Numbered from the stretch's first letter, positions 22,435 to 32,039 are shown. The stretch is 64,000 bases of DNA from Homarus americanus (GCF_018991925.1 NW_024722158.1:6341086-6405085); one strand, 5' to 3'. Notes: a model not told the origin generated them from the sequence alone. Numbers and translations: made by a program.

Positions 22435-23162
22435 CCTAACGCAGCCTAGGCCGTGTCTGTAGGGAGGATGTTGTGTCCACAATGTCTGGGGAGATGTCCG
22501 AGGTCCAGTAGGATCTGTTACCTTCGTGAGACCCGGCCGTCAGACACTTCAGACCACCTATAGCCCCCATAGCTGGCTTGTCTGGCCCTAACGCTCGGCC
22601 GGCGAGGTGACCCCGGATCACCAAGCCACACACAACTACCAGCCCCCATCATTGGTGGATGAGTGTCTAACTCAGTAGGGCTATTTGTGTGGTGGAATTA
22701 ATCCACTGGGATCTCCAGAGTTCGTCGGATAGTACTCCATGGTGGCTGGACCCCATGGCTGTTGCTTGAGTATCACCCCTGACGACTGAGTGTTGTAGTG
22801 GCAGTTGCCCTGGTCTTTATGGTGCTAAGTGACTATAATAGTTGTGTTATTGAGTATGTCCACCCAGTAGGGTTGGAAGTGTTATTATGTCCACCCAGTA
22901 ATGGTGTGAGTATGTTGAGCCTGAGGGCCTAGTACTAGATTTCGTCTGTTGGTACAAACAAATTCTTCCTCCTAATTTCATATTCATGTTTAAATAAACT
23001 TTGTATTTGTATAACTGTGTCTATTATTTACCTACAGTGTTTACCGTTATTTCTTCCCTATTGCTTGATACTATCATTACATCTACCCACGAGCCTCCTA
23101 TCATCACGCTACCAATGGTGATAAGTATAAGAGTAAAAGGAATTGTTACTGGCACACAGAGG

Positions 23163-23268
23163 CCCTCATAAATGGTGACAATTCAGGCCCTCATAAATGG
23201 TGGCAGCTCAAGCCCTCATAAATGGTGGCAGTTCAGCCCCTCATAAATGGTGGCAGTAGCAGCCCTCA
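23163..23268. repeat. 25-bp minisatellite, about 4.5 copies
   Basis: CCCTCATAAATGGTGGCAG recurs at 23163, 23188, 23213, 23238 and (partial) 23263. The array ends where the next TIR element begins. Confidence 0.93.
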
Positions 23269-23270
23269 TA

Positions 23271-23350
23271 CAGTAAACCCTCGATAAGTCGGCACATTTG
23301 GGCTCTGGCCTTGCCGAGTTATCCCAAATTCCGACTTATCGAGGCACTTT
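23271..23350. mobile_element. TIR end with internal hairpin, CTCGATAAGTCGG
   Basis: TA is followed by CAGTAAACCCTCGATAAG, and CCCTCGATAAGTCGG at 23278-23292 is inverted at 23331-23344 (CCGACTTATCGAGG). Typical pogo/Tigger-like lettering. The far end lacks a CTG terminus, so this is a fragment or very small foldback. Confidence 0.5.
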
Positions 23351-23467
23351 CCCCCTTCATACAAAAATTCAACAATAAAAAATTATCGACCCATATGTGT
23401 GTGTGTACAGGTAATTACTAAATGTCCAAAAGGGTAACACTTACCTGCACTGCAGGCGAAGAATGAA

Positions 23468-23592
23468 GCATCATTGTAGGTGACACAGGTGTATGGTAGG
23501 TGACAGGTGCATGGTAGGTGACACAGAGGTATGGAAGGTGACACAGAGATATGGTAGGTGACACAGGTATGGTAGGTGACACATGCATGGTA
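23468..23592. repeat. Minisatellite, GGTAGGTGACACAGGTAT unit
   Basis: Six imperfect copies of about 18-22 bases; variants GACACAGAGGTATGG and GACAGGTGCATGG. Confidence 0.88.
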
Positions 23593-23609
23593 AAAAGTCA
23601 GTGAAAGAG

Positions 23610-24320
23610 GCAACTAAACCAACTATAAGGGAAGCACTTCACCCAAGAAGAGAACTATAGGCCTACATCATTCCTCAAAATCCCAGGAAAAATTCTGGAA
23701 ATTCTTATCAACCACCAACTCTCAAACTAGTCATATCTCCATTAGCCGGAACAATTGGTGTAGAGCACTTCCAGGAATGAGAGATTTCCGGATAACGAGA
23801 CGACTCTCTCAAAGCTGGAAAAAATCGCTCATCTAAGGAATTTTTGTGTAACAGAAAAATATTCTCAGAAGTTCCAGAAATTTTTCATTTCATCCCCCAT
23901 TCTCGGAATTTTCCGGAGACCGGGAAAATAATATCAGAATTTTCCAGAAAATGTGCCCCTCGGAAAATCGTTCTCAAAGCTGGATTTTTCTGGATAATTC
24001 CGGCTTTGGGAACGATTTTCCGAGAAAATTTCAATTCCGGCTAGCGGAGAGTTCTGGGGTTTGAGGGATTCTGCCTAACAAAGATATTACTATACCTCGA
24101 ACACAAGCACTGAATAGTAAAACCCGAGGCAACATGGATTCCACAAAAACAGAGGTACAAACATACCTATAGTGCCAACAACAGAGATCAGTGCAGCATT
24201 ATACTTACAGATGTGTCTAAAAGCTTTTGATAAAGTCTGGCATGAAGGACCAAAATACAAAATTACCCAACTTTACTCACTGCCCAAACTCACAACATTA
24301 AGCTACATAAACTTACTTAT
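23610..24320 (+). pseudogene. Non-LTR reverse transcriptase fragment, split by a TIR element
   Basis: Left part (about 23650-23720): a frame with YRPTSFLKIPGKILEIL matches the conserved YRPISLL..PGKI segment at the start of non-LTR reverse transcriptases. Right part (24132-24320): a frame with QHGFHKNRGT and KAFDKVWHEG, the latter being RT motif A with its catalytic aspartate. Between them lies the 345-base element at 23721-24065, and stops interrupt the linker near 24110. It is a non-functional remnant of a Jockey-type or related non-LTR element, on the strand opposite to the RNase H fragment. Confidence 0.8.
23721..24065. mobile_element. 345-bp TIR element inserted in the RT fragment
   Basis: Left end CTCAAAC, then ATCTCCATTAGCCGGAAC; the right end is its complement (TTCCGGCTAGCGGAGA ... 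GTTTGAG). TIRs total about 37 bases with an unmatched patch. Interior subterminal repeats include CTCAAAGCTGGA twice and TTCCGGATAA-like words. No ORF. No convincing target-site duplication was seen. Confidence 0.7.
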
Positions 24321-25090
24321 GAAAAATATACAATGATTTAAAATAGGTTAATGTTAGTAGACTACAACTCAAGCTATACTGAATAAGTTACAAATAAATA
24401 TATCTATGATCCCGTCAGCATCAACACTCTCTAGAAATGTGAACACAATGGAGAGTAATGAGAGGTATGAAAGGCTCTCCTGCTTCATAGATGATAAGAG
24501 GTGGTTTTTAATTATTTTTATATGGCTAAATGTTGGCTTACAAGCCACCGAGACAGCCATAGTCAGCATTAAAACAAGTGCTATGCCAAGATCAGGGAAA
24601 ACATATCTGCCATACATGATAATGACTTAAAAAAGTTCTCCAGCATTTGTCAGCACTGCGATATCTTGGCCATTCATAAGCAGCATGTGGCAGTCCATTA
24701 TATCCCGACAGAGTGAATCTTCCGCAACATGAGATGAATAAAAACTTGGAAAATTTTGCCAATATCCTTTTAAATTAGTTGGATCAAGACTAGAACTGAA
24801 TATATAATTTATGTTTAGCAAATTTCCAAATCTATTATGAGTCACGCTTAATAATGGCCCCCGTGCTGCCTCCTCATTGCTATGGCACTGATAGACAGTA
24901 CGAAACATAGTCCTCGGAAGACCAGCAAAGCACAAACCAGCAAATACACAAACAGTAACACACACACAGAACATAACATAACCATACTCAATTCCGGAAC
25001 ACACACACACACACACGAGGAACCACAATATGGGATAAACTCAATGAAATACTGTACAGGACTCCCATAATACATTAACTAACACAAGAA
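24321..25090. other. Unassigned region with a 133-codon minus-strand frame
   Basis: The minus frame 25028-24627 has varied composition in its second half (FRTVYQCHSNEEAARGPL, NFPSFYSSHVAEDSLCRD), unlike repeat translations, but I recognise no family. Its start is a CVCVCV microsatellite translation, so the real frame would begin later. A 74-codon plus frame at 24406-24630 is equally unassigned. Either may be transposon debris. Confidence 0.25.
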
Positions 25091-25106
25091 AATAATAACA
25101 TATCAC

Positions 25107-25928
25107 ACAGCTGGCAGCCAACGGGATGAAGAAAATGCACTAGTTGAGACTGTGTGTGAGAAGGACCCAGGTGTGTATGTTGACAATGAGCTGAAGTTCT
25201 CGGGCCATTGTGAGAAGAAGGTAAATCAGGCAAATAAATTATTGGGTCTTATAAGAAGGTCGTTCAGATATGTAGACGGTCCGTCCCTCGTGACGATCTT
25301 CAGGAGTGAAGTGCTTCCCCATCTGGAGTACTGTCACCCCATCTGGTCCCCGAGATATGCTAGGGACTGTCAGTTGGTTGAAAATGTTCAAAGGAGAGCC
25401 ACCAAACTGGTGCCTGCACTTCGGCACCTCAGCTACCCTGAGAGATTGGAGCGCCTGAACTTGCCTAGCTTATACTACAGACGGGCAAGGGGGGACCTAG
25501 TTGAGGTGTATAAGCATCTCAGGGGGCACTACTCAGTTGAGTGTCCTTACTTGGAGCTGGCGGACGCTCGCCCCACAAGGGGTCACAGCTCAAGATTGAA
25601 GAAGCCGCAAGTCCAGAAAACCGTGAGGTCAAACTTTTTCGGAGTGAGGGTTGTAAACTCTTGGAACAATCTACCAGAGTGTGTTGTGACGGCACCGAGT
25701 GTGAGCTCTTTCAAGAGAAGACTTAACCAACACTGGAGCGGGTTCAGGTACATTCAGGAGCCGGTGCATGCTCAGTATTTGCCAACAGTGCGTGACAGAG
25801 ACGTGACCGATCGCCCGGGTGGCGAGCGAGCCAATCTTTTGGTGAAGAATATAAATGAAAAGAGACGTGACCGATCGCCCAAGCGGCTAACAAGCCGATC
25901 AGTGGCGAAGAGGATAAAAGTAAAGTAA
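25107..25928 (+). pseudogene. CR1/L2-like non-LTR retrotransposon, RT C-terminal part
   Basis: The open frame begins 15 codons before the first ATG at 25152 and ends with a stop at 25928. It contains the conserved post-catalytic region of CR1/L2-group reverse transcriptases: GVYVDNELKFSGHCEKKV, NKLLGLIRRSFRY, then LPHLEYCHPIWSP, VQRRATKLVPAL and VVNSWNNLPECVV near the C-terminus. Endonuclease and RT motifs A to C are absent, so it is 5'-truncated, as is usual for this group. The frame itself is unbroken, suggesting a fairly young insertion. It cannot act without the missing domains. Confidence 0.88.
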
Positions 25929-25940
25929 AAGTAAAAAGAA
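25800..25940 (+). repeat. 64-base imperfect duplication and AAAGT tail at the retroelement 3' end
   Basis: ACGTGACCGATCGCCC occurs at about 25801 and 25865, each followed by matching words (GGC, AGCC, ATC, GAAGA, ATAAA). The element ends in short AAAGT/AAAAGT repeats (25912-25940), the microsatellite-like tail typical of CR1/L2-group elements. Confidence 0.8.
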
Positions 25941-26085
25941 GCCTAAACACTGACAATGCTGAACCAGAATTATAATATACAGTACACAATGAAAATCAAC
26001 AAAGACTGTACACAAAAGATGAGAAATATTCACAACACTCAAAATTTTCTTGTGACTAAAACAAAATGATGACATATTTTAACCT

Positions 26086-26480
26086 CTAGACTACAGAGAC
26101 ACCAGATGATTTTACTAAGCTCAAGAGGGGGACACATACACAAGGGGGTTTAAGTTTGGCTAGACAAAGTTTAGTTTCAATTTGGTACTGAACAAAATTT
26201 AAACCCTTACGTAACCTGTGTCCCCTGTCTTCCGCTGAAGCTTGAAAATCCTTATTCTTACACCTCCACGCCAATCTGAAAAGAGGAAAATAGTTAACGA
26301 GTGAACTTTCTACATTTATATTTAACCGACAAAACAAGGGGTCACAACTTGGTATGTTTTCATATTTAACATTAACTCCAGTACTTAATTTTTCCTCATG
26401 TTATCTTTTCCTATCTCTCAACTGTAGTTCAAACTTCCTTACATCACGTTCCTCAGCAAGTTCGCAATACAGGTATTCCA
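26086..26480 (-). pseudogene. Possible LTR-retrotransposon gag-like remnant
   Basis: The minus frame has charged helical sequence upstream (ELAEERDVRKFELQLRDRKR), one in-frame stop, then HEEKLSTGVNVKYEN and further sequence to 26086 (RLNINVESSLVNYFPLF). The (K/R)FELQLRD..H pattern resembles the region before the gag core of some Ty3/gypsy elements. Similarity is weak and judged by eye. It could also be an unrelated exon. Confidence 0.3.
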
Positions 26481-26671
26481 GTTTCTTTATACAGTTTCTC
26501 CTCAAATGATATAGATATAGCCTACATTATCCATCTAAACTTGCATCTTATCCAGATTTAATTATTTCAGCAATATTTACAAATAAACTCTCCATCATTG
26601 CAATATATATTATTATTTATTCTGATATACTATACTGTATTAGTAAATATGTTTAAGTCAACAAATAATAA

Positions 26672-26776
26672 AAATAATGACCCAATAAATCATACTTACA
26701 AGTTATAAATAATGACCCAATAAATCATACTTACAAGTTATAAATAATGACCCAATAAATCATACTTACAAGTTAT
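26672..26776. repeat. 35-bp minisatellite, 3 copies
   Basis: AAATAATGACCCAATAAATC starts at 26672, 26707 and 26742. The copies are virtually identical, so this is recent. 25940-26670 and 26780-27137 otherwise hold nothing recognised. Confidence 0.95.
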
Positions 26777-27137
26777 TAATCTCACAGCCATCACCCAGCC
26801 ATCCCAAAAAGTGTCATAAACAAGGAGAGGTGATGCCTACACCTGGCTGCACTATCTGTGGGAAGAAAGGGTATACAGTACAGGATGACCTCACTACTTG
26901 CAACACCGCTTATCCTCAATTCACATTTTAACACTCCCATTCAATATTTGTAATGCATCCTCCTCCCTTATTCGCCAAGAAAAATTACAGTTCCCCTACA
27001 ATAATAATGGTAGATACAGTTCATCACCACACAAGGCTCACCACCACAATCACGGCTCTTCACCACACACAGCTCATCACCAAACATATGGCTCACACGG
27101 CTCACCACACAGCACCGACAGCTTACCACAACTCACC

Positions 27138-27638
27138 GGTCCGACTAATTAGCCAAATGTACCCAAATGTAGCCGCAATGAAGTCAAATAATGGTCCTAC
27201 ATGAATAATTCGGACTGCTAATCACTTCTCGACTAGTATTTGGTGTCACAAAGTCACAAAAAATTGGAAAACTTACTTTAATCTGAGTTAATAGATCGCG
27301 TGCATGTACCGAGGGAGCGAGGAATTACCCAAATGTAGCCACAATGAAGTCAAATGATGGTCGTAGAAGCGTAAATCGGGCTGTGAATCACTTCTCGATT
27401 ATTATTTGGTGTCATAATGTCACAAAAAATTGGTAAATTTAATTTAATCTGAGTTGTGTTAGGTTAGGTTAGGTACATGCACTCGATCTATTAACTCAGA
27501 TAAGTTTACCAATTTTTTGTGACTTTGTGACACCAAATACCAGTCGAGAAGTGATTGGCAGTCCGATTTATTCATGTAGGACCATTATTTGACTTCATTG
27601 CGGCTACATTTGGGTACATTTGGGTAATTAGTCGGACC
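27138..27638. mobile_element. Foldback element with 170-base arms and an internal third copy
   Basis: The left arm 27138-27310 (GGTCCGACTAATTAGCC ... GCATGTACC) is the near-perfect inverse of 27472-27638 (GGTACATGC ... TAATTAGTCGGACC). By eye the mismatches are few, plus one 6-base gap. Between them, 27323-27456 is a more diverged copy in the same orientation as the left arm. A TTAGG run (27456-27475) borders the right arm. No coding capacity. Confidence 0.9.
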
Positions 27639-28169
27639 CCAACTCACTGCTCAGACACAAAGGTCATCCAAATCTAAATTATCTTATCTAACTTATATTT
27701 TATGCTACAAGAAACAAAATGTCCACTTCATAATATACATCTAATACAACACCGTTCATCTCTCACTACATAACTTATATTTAAAACTAAAACACAAAAT
27801 ATGATAAAGATTTGTTTGGGGCCACAATAAGAATAGGTGTTTTTTTTTATGTTTATACGGTGATCTGAATGAACACGGTCCTATTTTCTGCCGCTAATGG
27901 TTATTTAAGGAGATACTTTCCATGATTTGAAGATGAGGGAAAACGTGGGGATAAATCACATAAAAACCACACCAAACAGACTTTTATAAACCTAACCTAA
28001 CCATTCTTAACCCAGGAAAGTCATAATAATATAGAAAACATTACCCTATTTCACCTATGGCGGAGGAAAAATTTATGATCTTTTATTTTTTTCGTGTTTT
28101 CGGAGTTTCGTCAGTAATGCTCTTCTTGTTTTTGTGTTGAGGTCACAAGTTGATTGAATGTGTCAAGGT

Positions 28170-29040
28170 AAAATTTGGTAATTTATGAGGAAACCGCTAC
28201 CACCGGAAAGTGCTATTCGATTTGGGTAATTTTTCCCACATATGTTCTTACCATTATACATTAGTAAGTATTTTTCAGGAGACAAAAACTTTTTGCTTTA
28301 ATTATAAGTATTTGTTATTTCTATCTGCAACCATAAATCACGTGTAATGGGCAGGGCCTGAAGGATGAGGAAAATTGCAGGGTAAAACGCTGAAAAACTT
28401 ATCACACTCCACTAAAATTATGTCTATGTGTTTTGTACGTGATGAAATTATATTTATTTACTATAAATACTCCTCCAAATAATCTGCCGAGTCAGCATGT
28501 GTTGTCATCTGCTTGTTTACAAATGACCCAGTCGGTCCGAGCATACTCTCATGCTCACAAAAAACATAAAATTACATAATGATGCTTCAATAAAGTTGCT
28601 TTCATTTGTACCAGATATCAAAATAAGTATTTTCTGTTTAATATGGTGGGGAGTTTGCCCTCTGGCTAAGAAATTAGGTAAAGTTAGGTAGGTTTAATTA
28701 GTCTGGCTAGGAAGTTAGGTAGGTTTCTTTGGTCTGGCTAGGAAGTTAGGTAGGTTAGGTAGGTTTCTTTGGTCTGGCTAGGAAGTTAGGTAAGGATAGG
28801 TAGGTTTCTTTGGTCTGGCTAGGAAGTTAGGTAGGTTAGGTAGGTTTCTTTGGTCTGGCTAGGAAGTAAGGTAAGGTTAGGTAGTTTTCTTTGGTTGGTT
28901 AGGTTAGGTTCTAATAAATATTGCCTCTTTTAAAATACTTCCTATAATGCTTAGAACAAGTTGTGAAAAAATGAAACAAATCTGCAAACTATTTCTGGTG
29001 GTATTGGTATTTTTATACATTATGTAAATTTTTTGTGCAT
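28170..29040 (+). mobile_element. Dispersed repeat with TIR-like ends, copy 2
   Basis: The left end (28187-28265: GAAACCGCTACCACCGGAAAG ... CACATATGTTCTTACC) is a degenerate inverse of the right end (about 28960-29025: TTTCTGGTGGTATTGGTA). The body aligns with 19080-19590 on the minus strand. This copy contains a tandem expansion (28701-28890) that the other lacks. No ORF of note. Confidence 0.7.
28701..28890 (+). repeat. 40-bp minisatellite carrying TTAGG words
   Basis: GTCTGGCTAGGAAGTTAGG recurs at about 28701, 28731, 28771, 28812 and 28852, mostly 40-41 bases apart. Each unit also contains TAGGTAGGTTTCTTTG. Partial units flank the array. Confidence 0.93.
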
Positions 29041-29560
29041 GCGTAAATTTCTCAAGTGGTTATGTTAGGTTTCTTTGGTTAGGTTGGTTAAGTGATGTTC
29101 TGTTGGGCTCTGTTTATTCTCGTTTCCATTTTCGTGTTCAGTATCATGCAAATGCAGAAGCTATTCATTTGCGCCAGAAATGAAGGTCAAATTCGTTCAT
29201 AACACCTCAAAAACCATGGGAAAAACAGTTTCGACTGCTGGACCCACCACAACATGTCAACCCGTAACCAATTACTTGTACCCAATTTATGAGACAGTTC
29301 GTACCTATATAAATATATGGGTACAGGTTGTCTTGGGTACGAGATGACCTTAACCAATTTCGACTTTGATTTCGTATAGTGGCAACAAATGAAATTTTAT
29401 CTTCACAACATAGGTAAATAATGACATTAATTGATAAAAACTCACCCATATGAAGTGTTGCCGACCTAACCCTATCAACTACGCAGCATATCAATCATAA
29501 TTAACCTGTTTAAACTAATCTTACGCTAAAAACACGGACAAATAAAGTGATTAATCAATA
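29041..29560. other. Intergenic or intronic, nothing recognised
   Basis: AT-rich unique-looking sequence. A 95-codon minus-strand frame (29494-29207) has no recognisable domain. Confidence 0.3.
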
Positions 29561-29564
29561 TTAC

Positions 29565-29690
29565 CTTTGAACACAGCTCCCGTATCTTCCTCGCCGATTG
29601 TGGTTGTTCACTCCCAGAATTATCTCCAGACGAGACACTCTCCCCTGTAACCCGTGATGGTGGTTTAGTGACACTGTTAACTCATAGATA
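29565..29690 (-). other. Candidate exon, unassigned
   Basis: On the minus strand a frame containing TKPPSRVTGESVSSGDNS and SARKIRELCSK runs into a good donor (AAG|GTAATA at 29564). An alternative frame from the ATG near 29707 (MEVSAIYELTVSL...) is also open to a stop just past the donor. I do not recognise either, so this is only a possible first or internal exon. Confidence 0.25.
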
Positions 29691-29940
29691 GCGCTCACCT
29701 CCATATGCAGCTCTAAAATTATGATTCCTTGTTACTTTTTTACGCTGAAAATATATAGCCAGCTTTTGAATAATCATCTATTACCTTTAAATAAAACTAT
29801 ATTAGCATGTAATTGAGTCTATGAAAATAAAATAAGGTTTTGGTGTCAAATGAAAAACGTAAGGATTTCACGAGATTAACAAGATAATGTTACTTCATTC
29901 TTGGGGGAACTAAAGTAAATTATAGATGCTATACTGGTAG

Positions 29941-30364
29941 CTGGGTGTTTGTGAACGGTTTGACCGGTGGGTCGCATATTCCCCTTTGCCAAGTGTACCT
30001 GCGGTCATCCATAAAGTCAGGCTATGTCATGTTAGGAGTAGTAGATAGCTTACCTGTAGAAGGGGTCTCTCTATTGATAGGAAATGACCTAGTTGGGGAC
30101 ATGATGTTCCCTAATGTTATGGTCTCATCTTGTCCCACTGCCGAGAATAATACTATGCAGTTAGAAGTACACTTTCCAGGGTTGTTCCCTACGTGTGCTG
30201 TGACCCGTAGCATGAGCCGCAGCACAGAGGTAGAAGAGACTAGTGAAGTTGATGGAGTTTCCCTCCAGGACTGTGAGAAGCCCGAGGATAATCTTATCCA
30301 GCCGGACAAGCTGTCCTCCTCTGAGCATCCTCACCAACCAGCTCTCTCTACATCACGCTTGTAA
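29941..30364 (+). pseudogene. Ty3/gypsy-type retrotransposon protease fragment
   Basis: The open frame has PLCQVYLRSSIKSGYVMLG, then LPVEGVSLLIGNDLVGD, the C-terminal half of the retropepsin-like aspartic protease of Ty3/gypsy elements (the GNDL block), then a Pol linker with CAVTRSMSRS. The catalytic D-T/S-G motif expected just upstream is absent, so the fragment is 5'-truncated. From 30306 the frame reads into sequence that belongs to an LTR-like repeat and stops at 30364. No reverse transcriptase or integrase follows. Confidence 0.72.
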
Positions 30365-30490
30365 CCACGCTGCCTTCCCAGCACCAAGCTCCATTGTACA
30401 TCCAATACAACATGTATACAGAGAGCACATTGTGAGTTTCCTTTCTCCATCCCATCCTGAGTGTGAACCCAAAAATCCCATAACCCACAA
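30306..30490 (+). repeat. Partial LTR-like repeat, copy 1 (fused to the protease)
   Basis: About 185 bases matching 31061-31246 at roughly 93-95 percent by eye, starting at ACAAGCTGTCC and ending CCCACAA. Copy 1 has an extra CTC near the start. The shared block begins exactly where the protease homology ends. Confidence 0.88.
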
Positions 30491-30798
30491 TCTCATCTCT
30501 ACTGCCCCTCACAATGTAGTATCCACATTAAACACAATTTGCTAAAGTCATCCACAACTATTGAATCAGTTACAGAAAACGAAAATATAAATATTTCACT
30601 CTTAAAGGATAACGCGCCAAAAGTAGTACACTATTTATATGTCAGTAAGTGAAGAAATACTACTTTGTTGATACCGCTTCTTGTACGATCAGTTAAGTAA
30701 CGTTGGGTCTGGTTAGGTTAGGTTATCATTAATATAGAGGATAAACAGCTTTAGAACATAAATAAAAAATCCAAGAAAACATTAAAAAGTTCTTACAT

Positions 30799-31246
30799 TG
30801 TAGTGGATTCCTCCCCTACAAACGTTGTTTATCGCTGAGTAGCCCACCCCGCGAATTCCCCAGTGTATGCCTCGTGGTCTAGGTCAACCAGCGCCGCCCA
30901 CGGAGCGGGGGTCAACTATCTACCCACGCCTACCTCCGCTATAAAAGACCTGGCCTCGTGGTGACCACCTCTCTTCTTCTAGCTACAGCCGCAGCAAGCA
31001 ACACCACCTCCTCCGCCGCTGCCTGGCGGCCCTCGCTCCCGCTGGCGAGCATGGCGACCCACAAGCTGTCCTCTGAGCATCCTCACCAACCAGCTCTCTC
31101 TACACCACGCTTGTAACCACGCTGCCACTTCCCAGCACCAAGCTGCATTGTACATCCAATACAACATGTATACAGAGAGCACATTGTGAGTTTCCTTTCT
31201 CCATCCCATCCTGAGTGTGAACCCAGACAACCCATACCCCACAACA
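30799..31246 (+). mobile_element. Probable solo LTR
   Basis: About 448 bases bounded by TG (TGTAGTGG) and CA (CACAACA). A TATAAAAG box lies at 30940 and its last 186 bases are repeated at 30306. GC content is higher than in the flanks. No primer-binding site or gag follows, and I see no target-site duplication, so the 5' boundary is uncertain. Confidence 0.55.
30940..30947 (+). promoter_or_regulatory. TATA box of the solo LTR
   Basis: TATAAAAG in a GC-rich context. Transcription would be expected to start about 30 bases downstream, around 30968-30975 (CCTCTCTTCTTC). Inference from position only. Confidence 0.5.
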
Positions 31247-31249
31247 TAC

Positions 31250-31920
31250 TGCAGTAGTTTGTTAACAAAAATAATGAAGTAAAAAAGTAGTTACTATTGA
31301 TAAATATTTACTTGATTACGAGAAAAAGTTGTTATCCAGAAAAAGTAATTAGTTACAAGGTAGATTACTGGAAAACATACTTATTTGCTGTAATCGATTA
31401 CAAAGACTCAATTACTTGCCCCATTGGTACCAAGGATGTGTATGATAGTCTAAATTACTAGTTAAATTACCAGCTAATATTAATAGGTGGTCAGTGAAGG
31501 GAGTATACAGACAGACAGACATGAGAACATTTTAGCTCTGAATAAATAACTTCGTTATATATGATTAATTCAAGGGAGTTATTTCACATAGAGGTGTCTG
31601 GTAACTCTTCCTGAACAACACCTCAGATAAAATTCTATAAAAAAGACAAATTTTATTCTACCTTCACCAACATCATCAGTTTTTAATCATTGAATTTAAC
31701 AACAAGTAACATCCGATTGTGGTTAGGTTAGGTTAAATTCCCCCAAAACAAAGACGAATAAATTAAAAGCAACACGGCCCATTGCTCGATTTAACTTGGG
31801 GAAGGCGGGGAGGAAGGCCATGTCCCATTCATCTTCCCTGGACCAACACCACCATCATTAACCACTAAGAACTGGAACGAATGGTAGTTATTAATCAAAC
31901 CTTTACTTCTAACACACACA
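31250..31920. other. AT-rich region, possible small AT-rich element
   Basis: 31290-31420 has repeated GTAATTA/TAATCGATTAC words in both orientations, suggestive of a decayed AT-rich MITE. No gene seen. This is the right edge of the transposon-rich block. Confidence 0.3.
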
Positions 31921-32039
31921 GTCCAAATGTTTAGTAAGCTCTTGTGTTTTGTTTTTATCTTTCTTCCGGTTGTTATCTATCTATCTGTCTTTATCCATTC
32001 CTTTATCATCGTCTCCTGGTTCCATCTTTCTCTGACCTG

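Noticed and set aside
26898..27204. Two short plus-strand frames
   Set aside because: Cover a CAC-rich patch and run into the foldback arm. No family resemblance.
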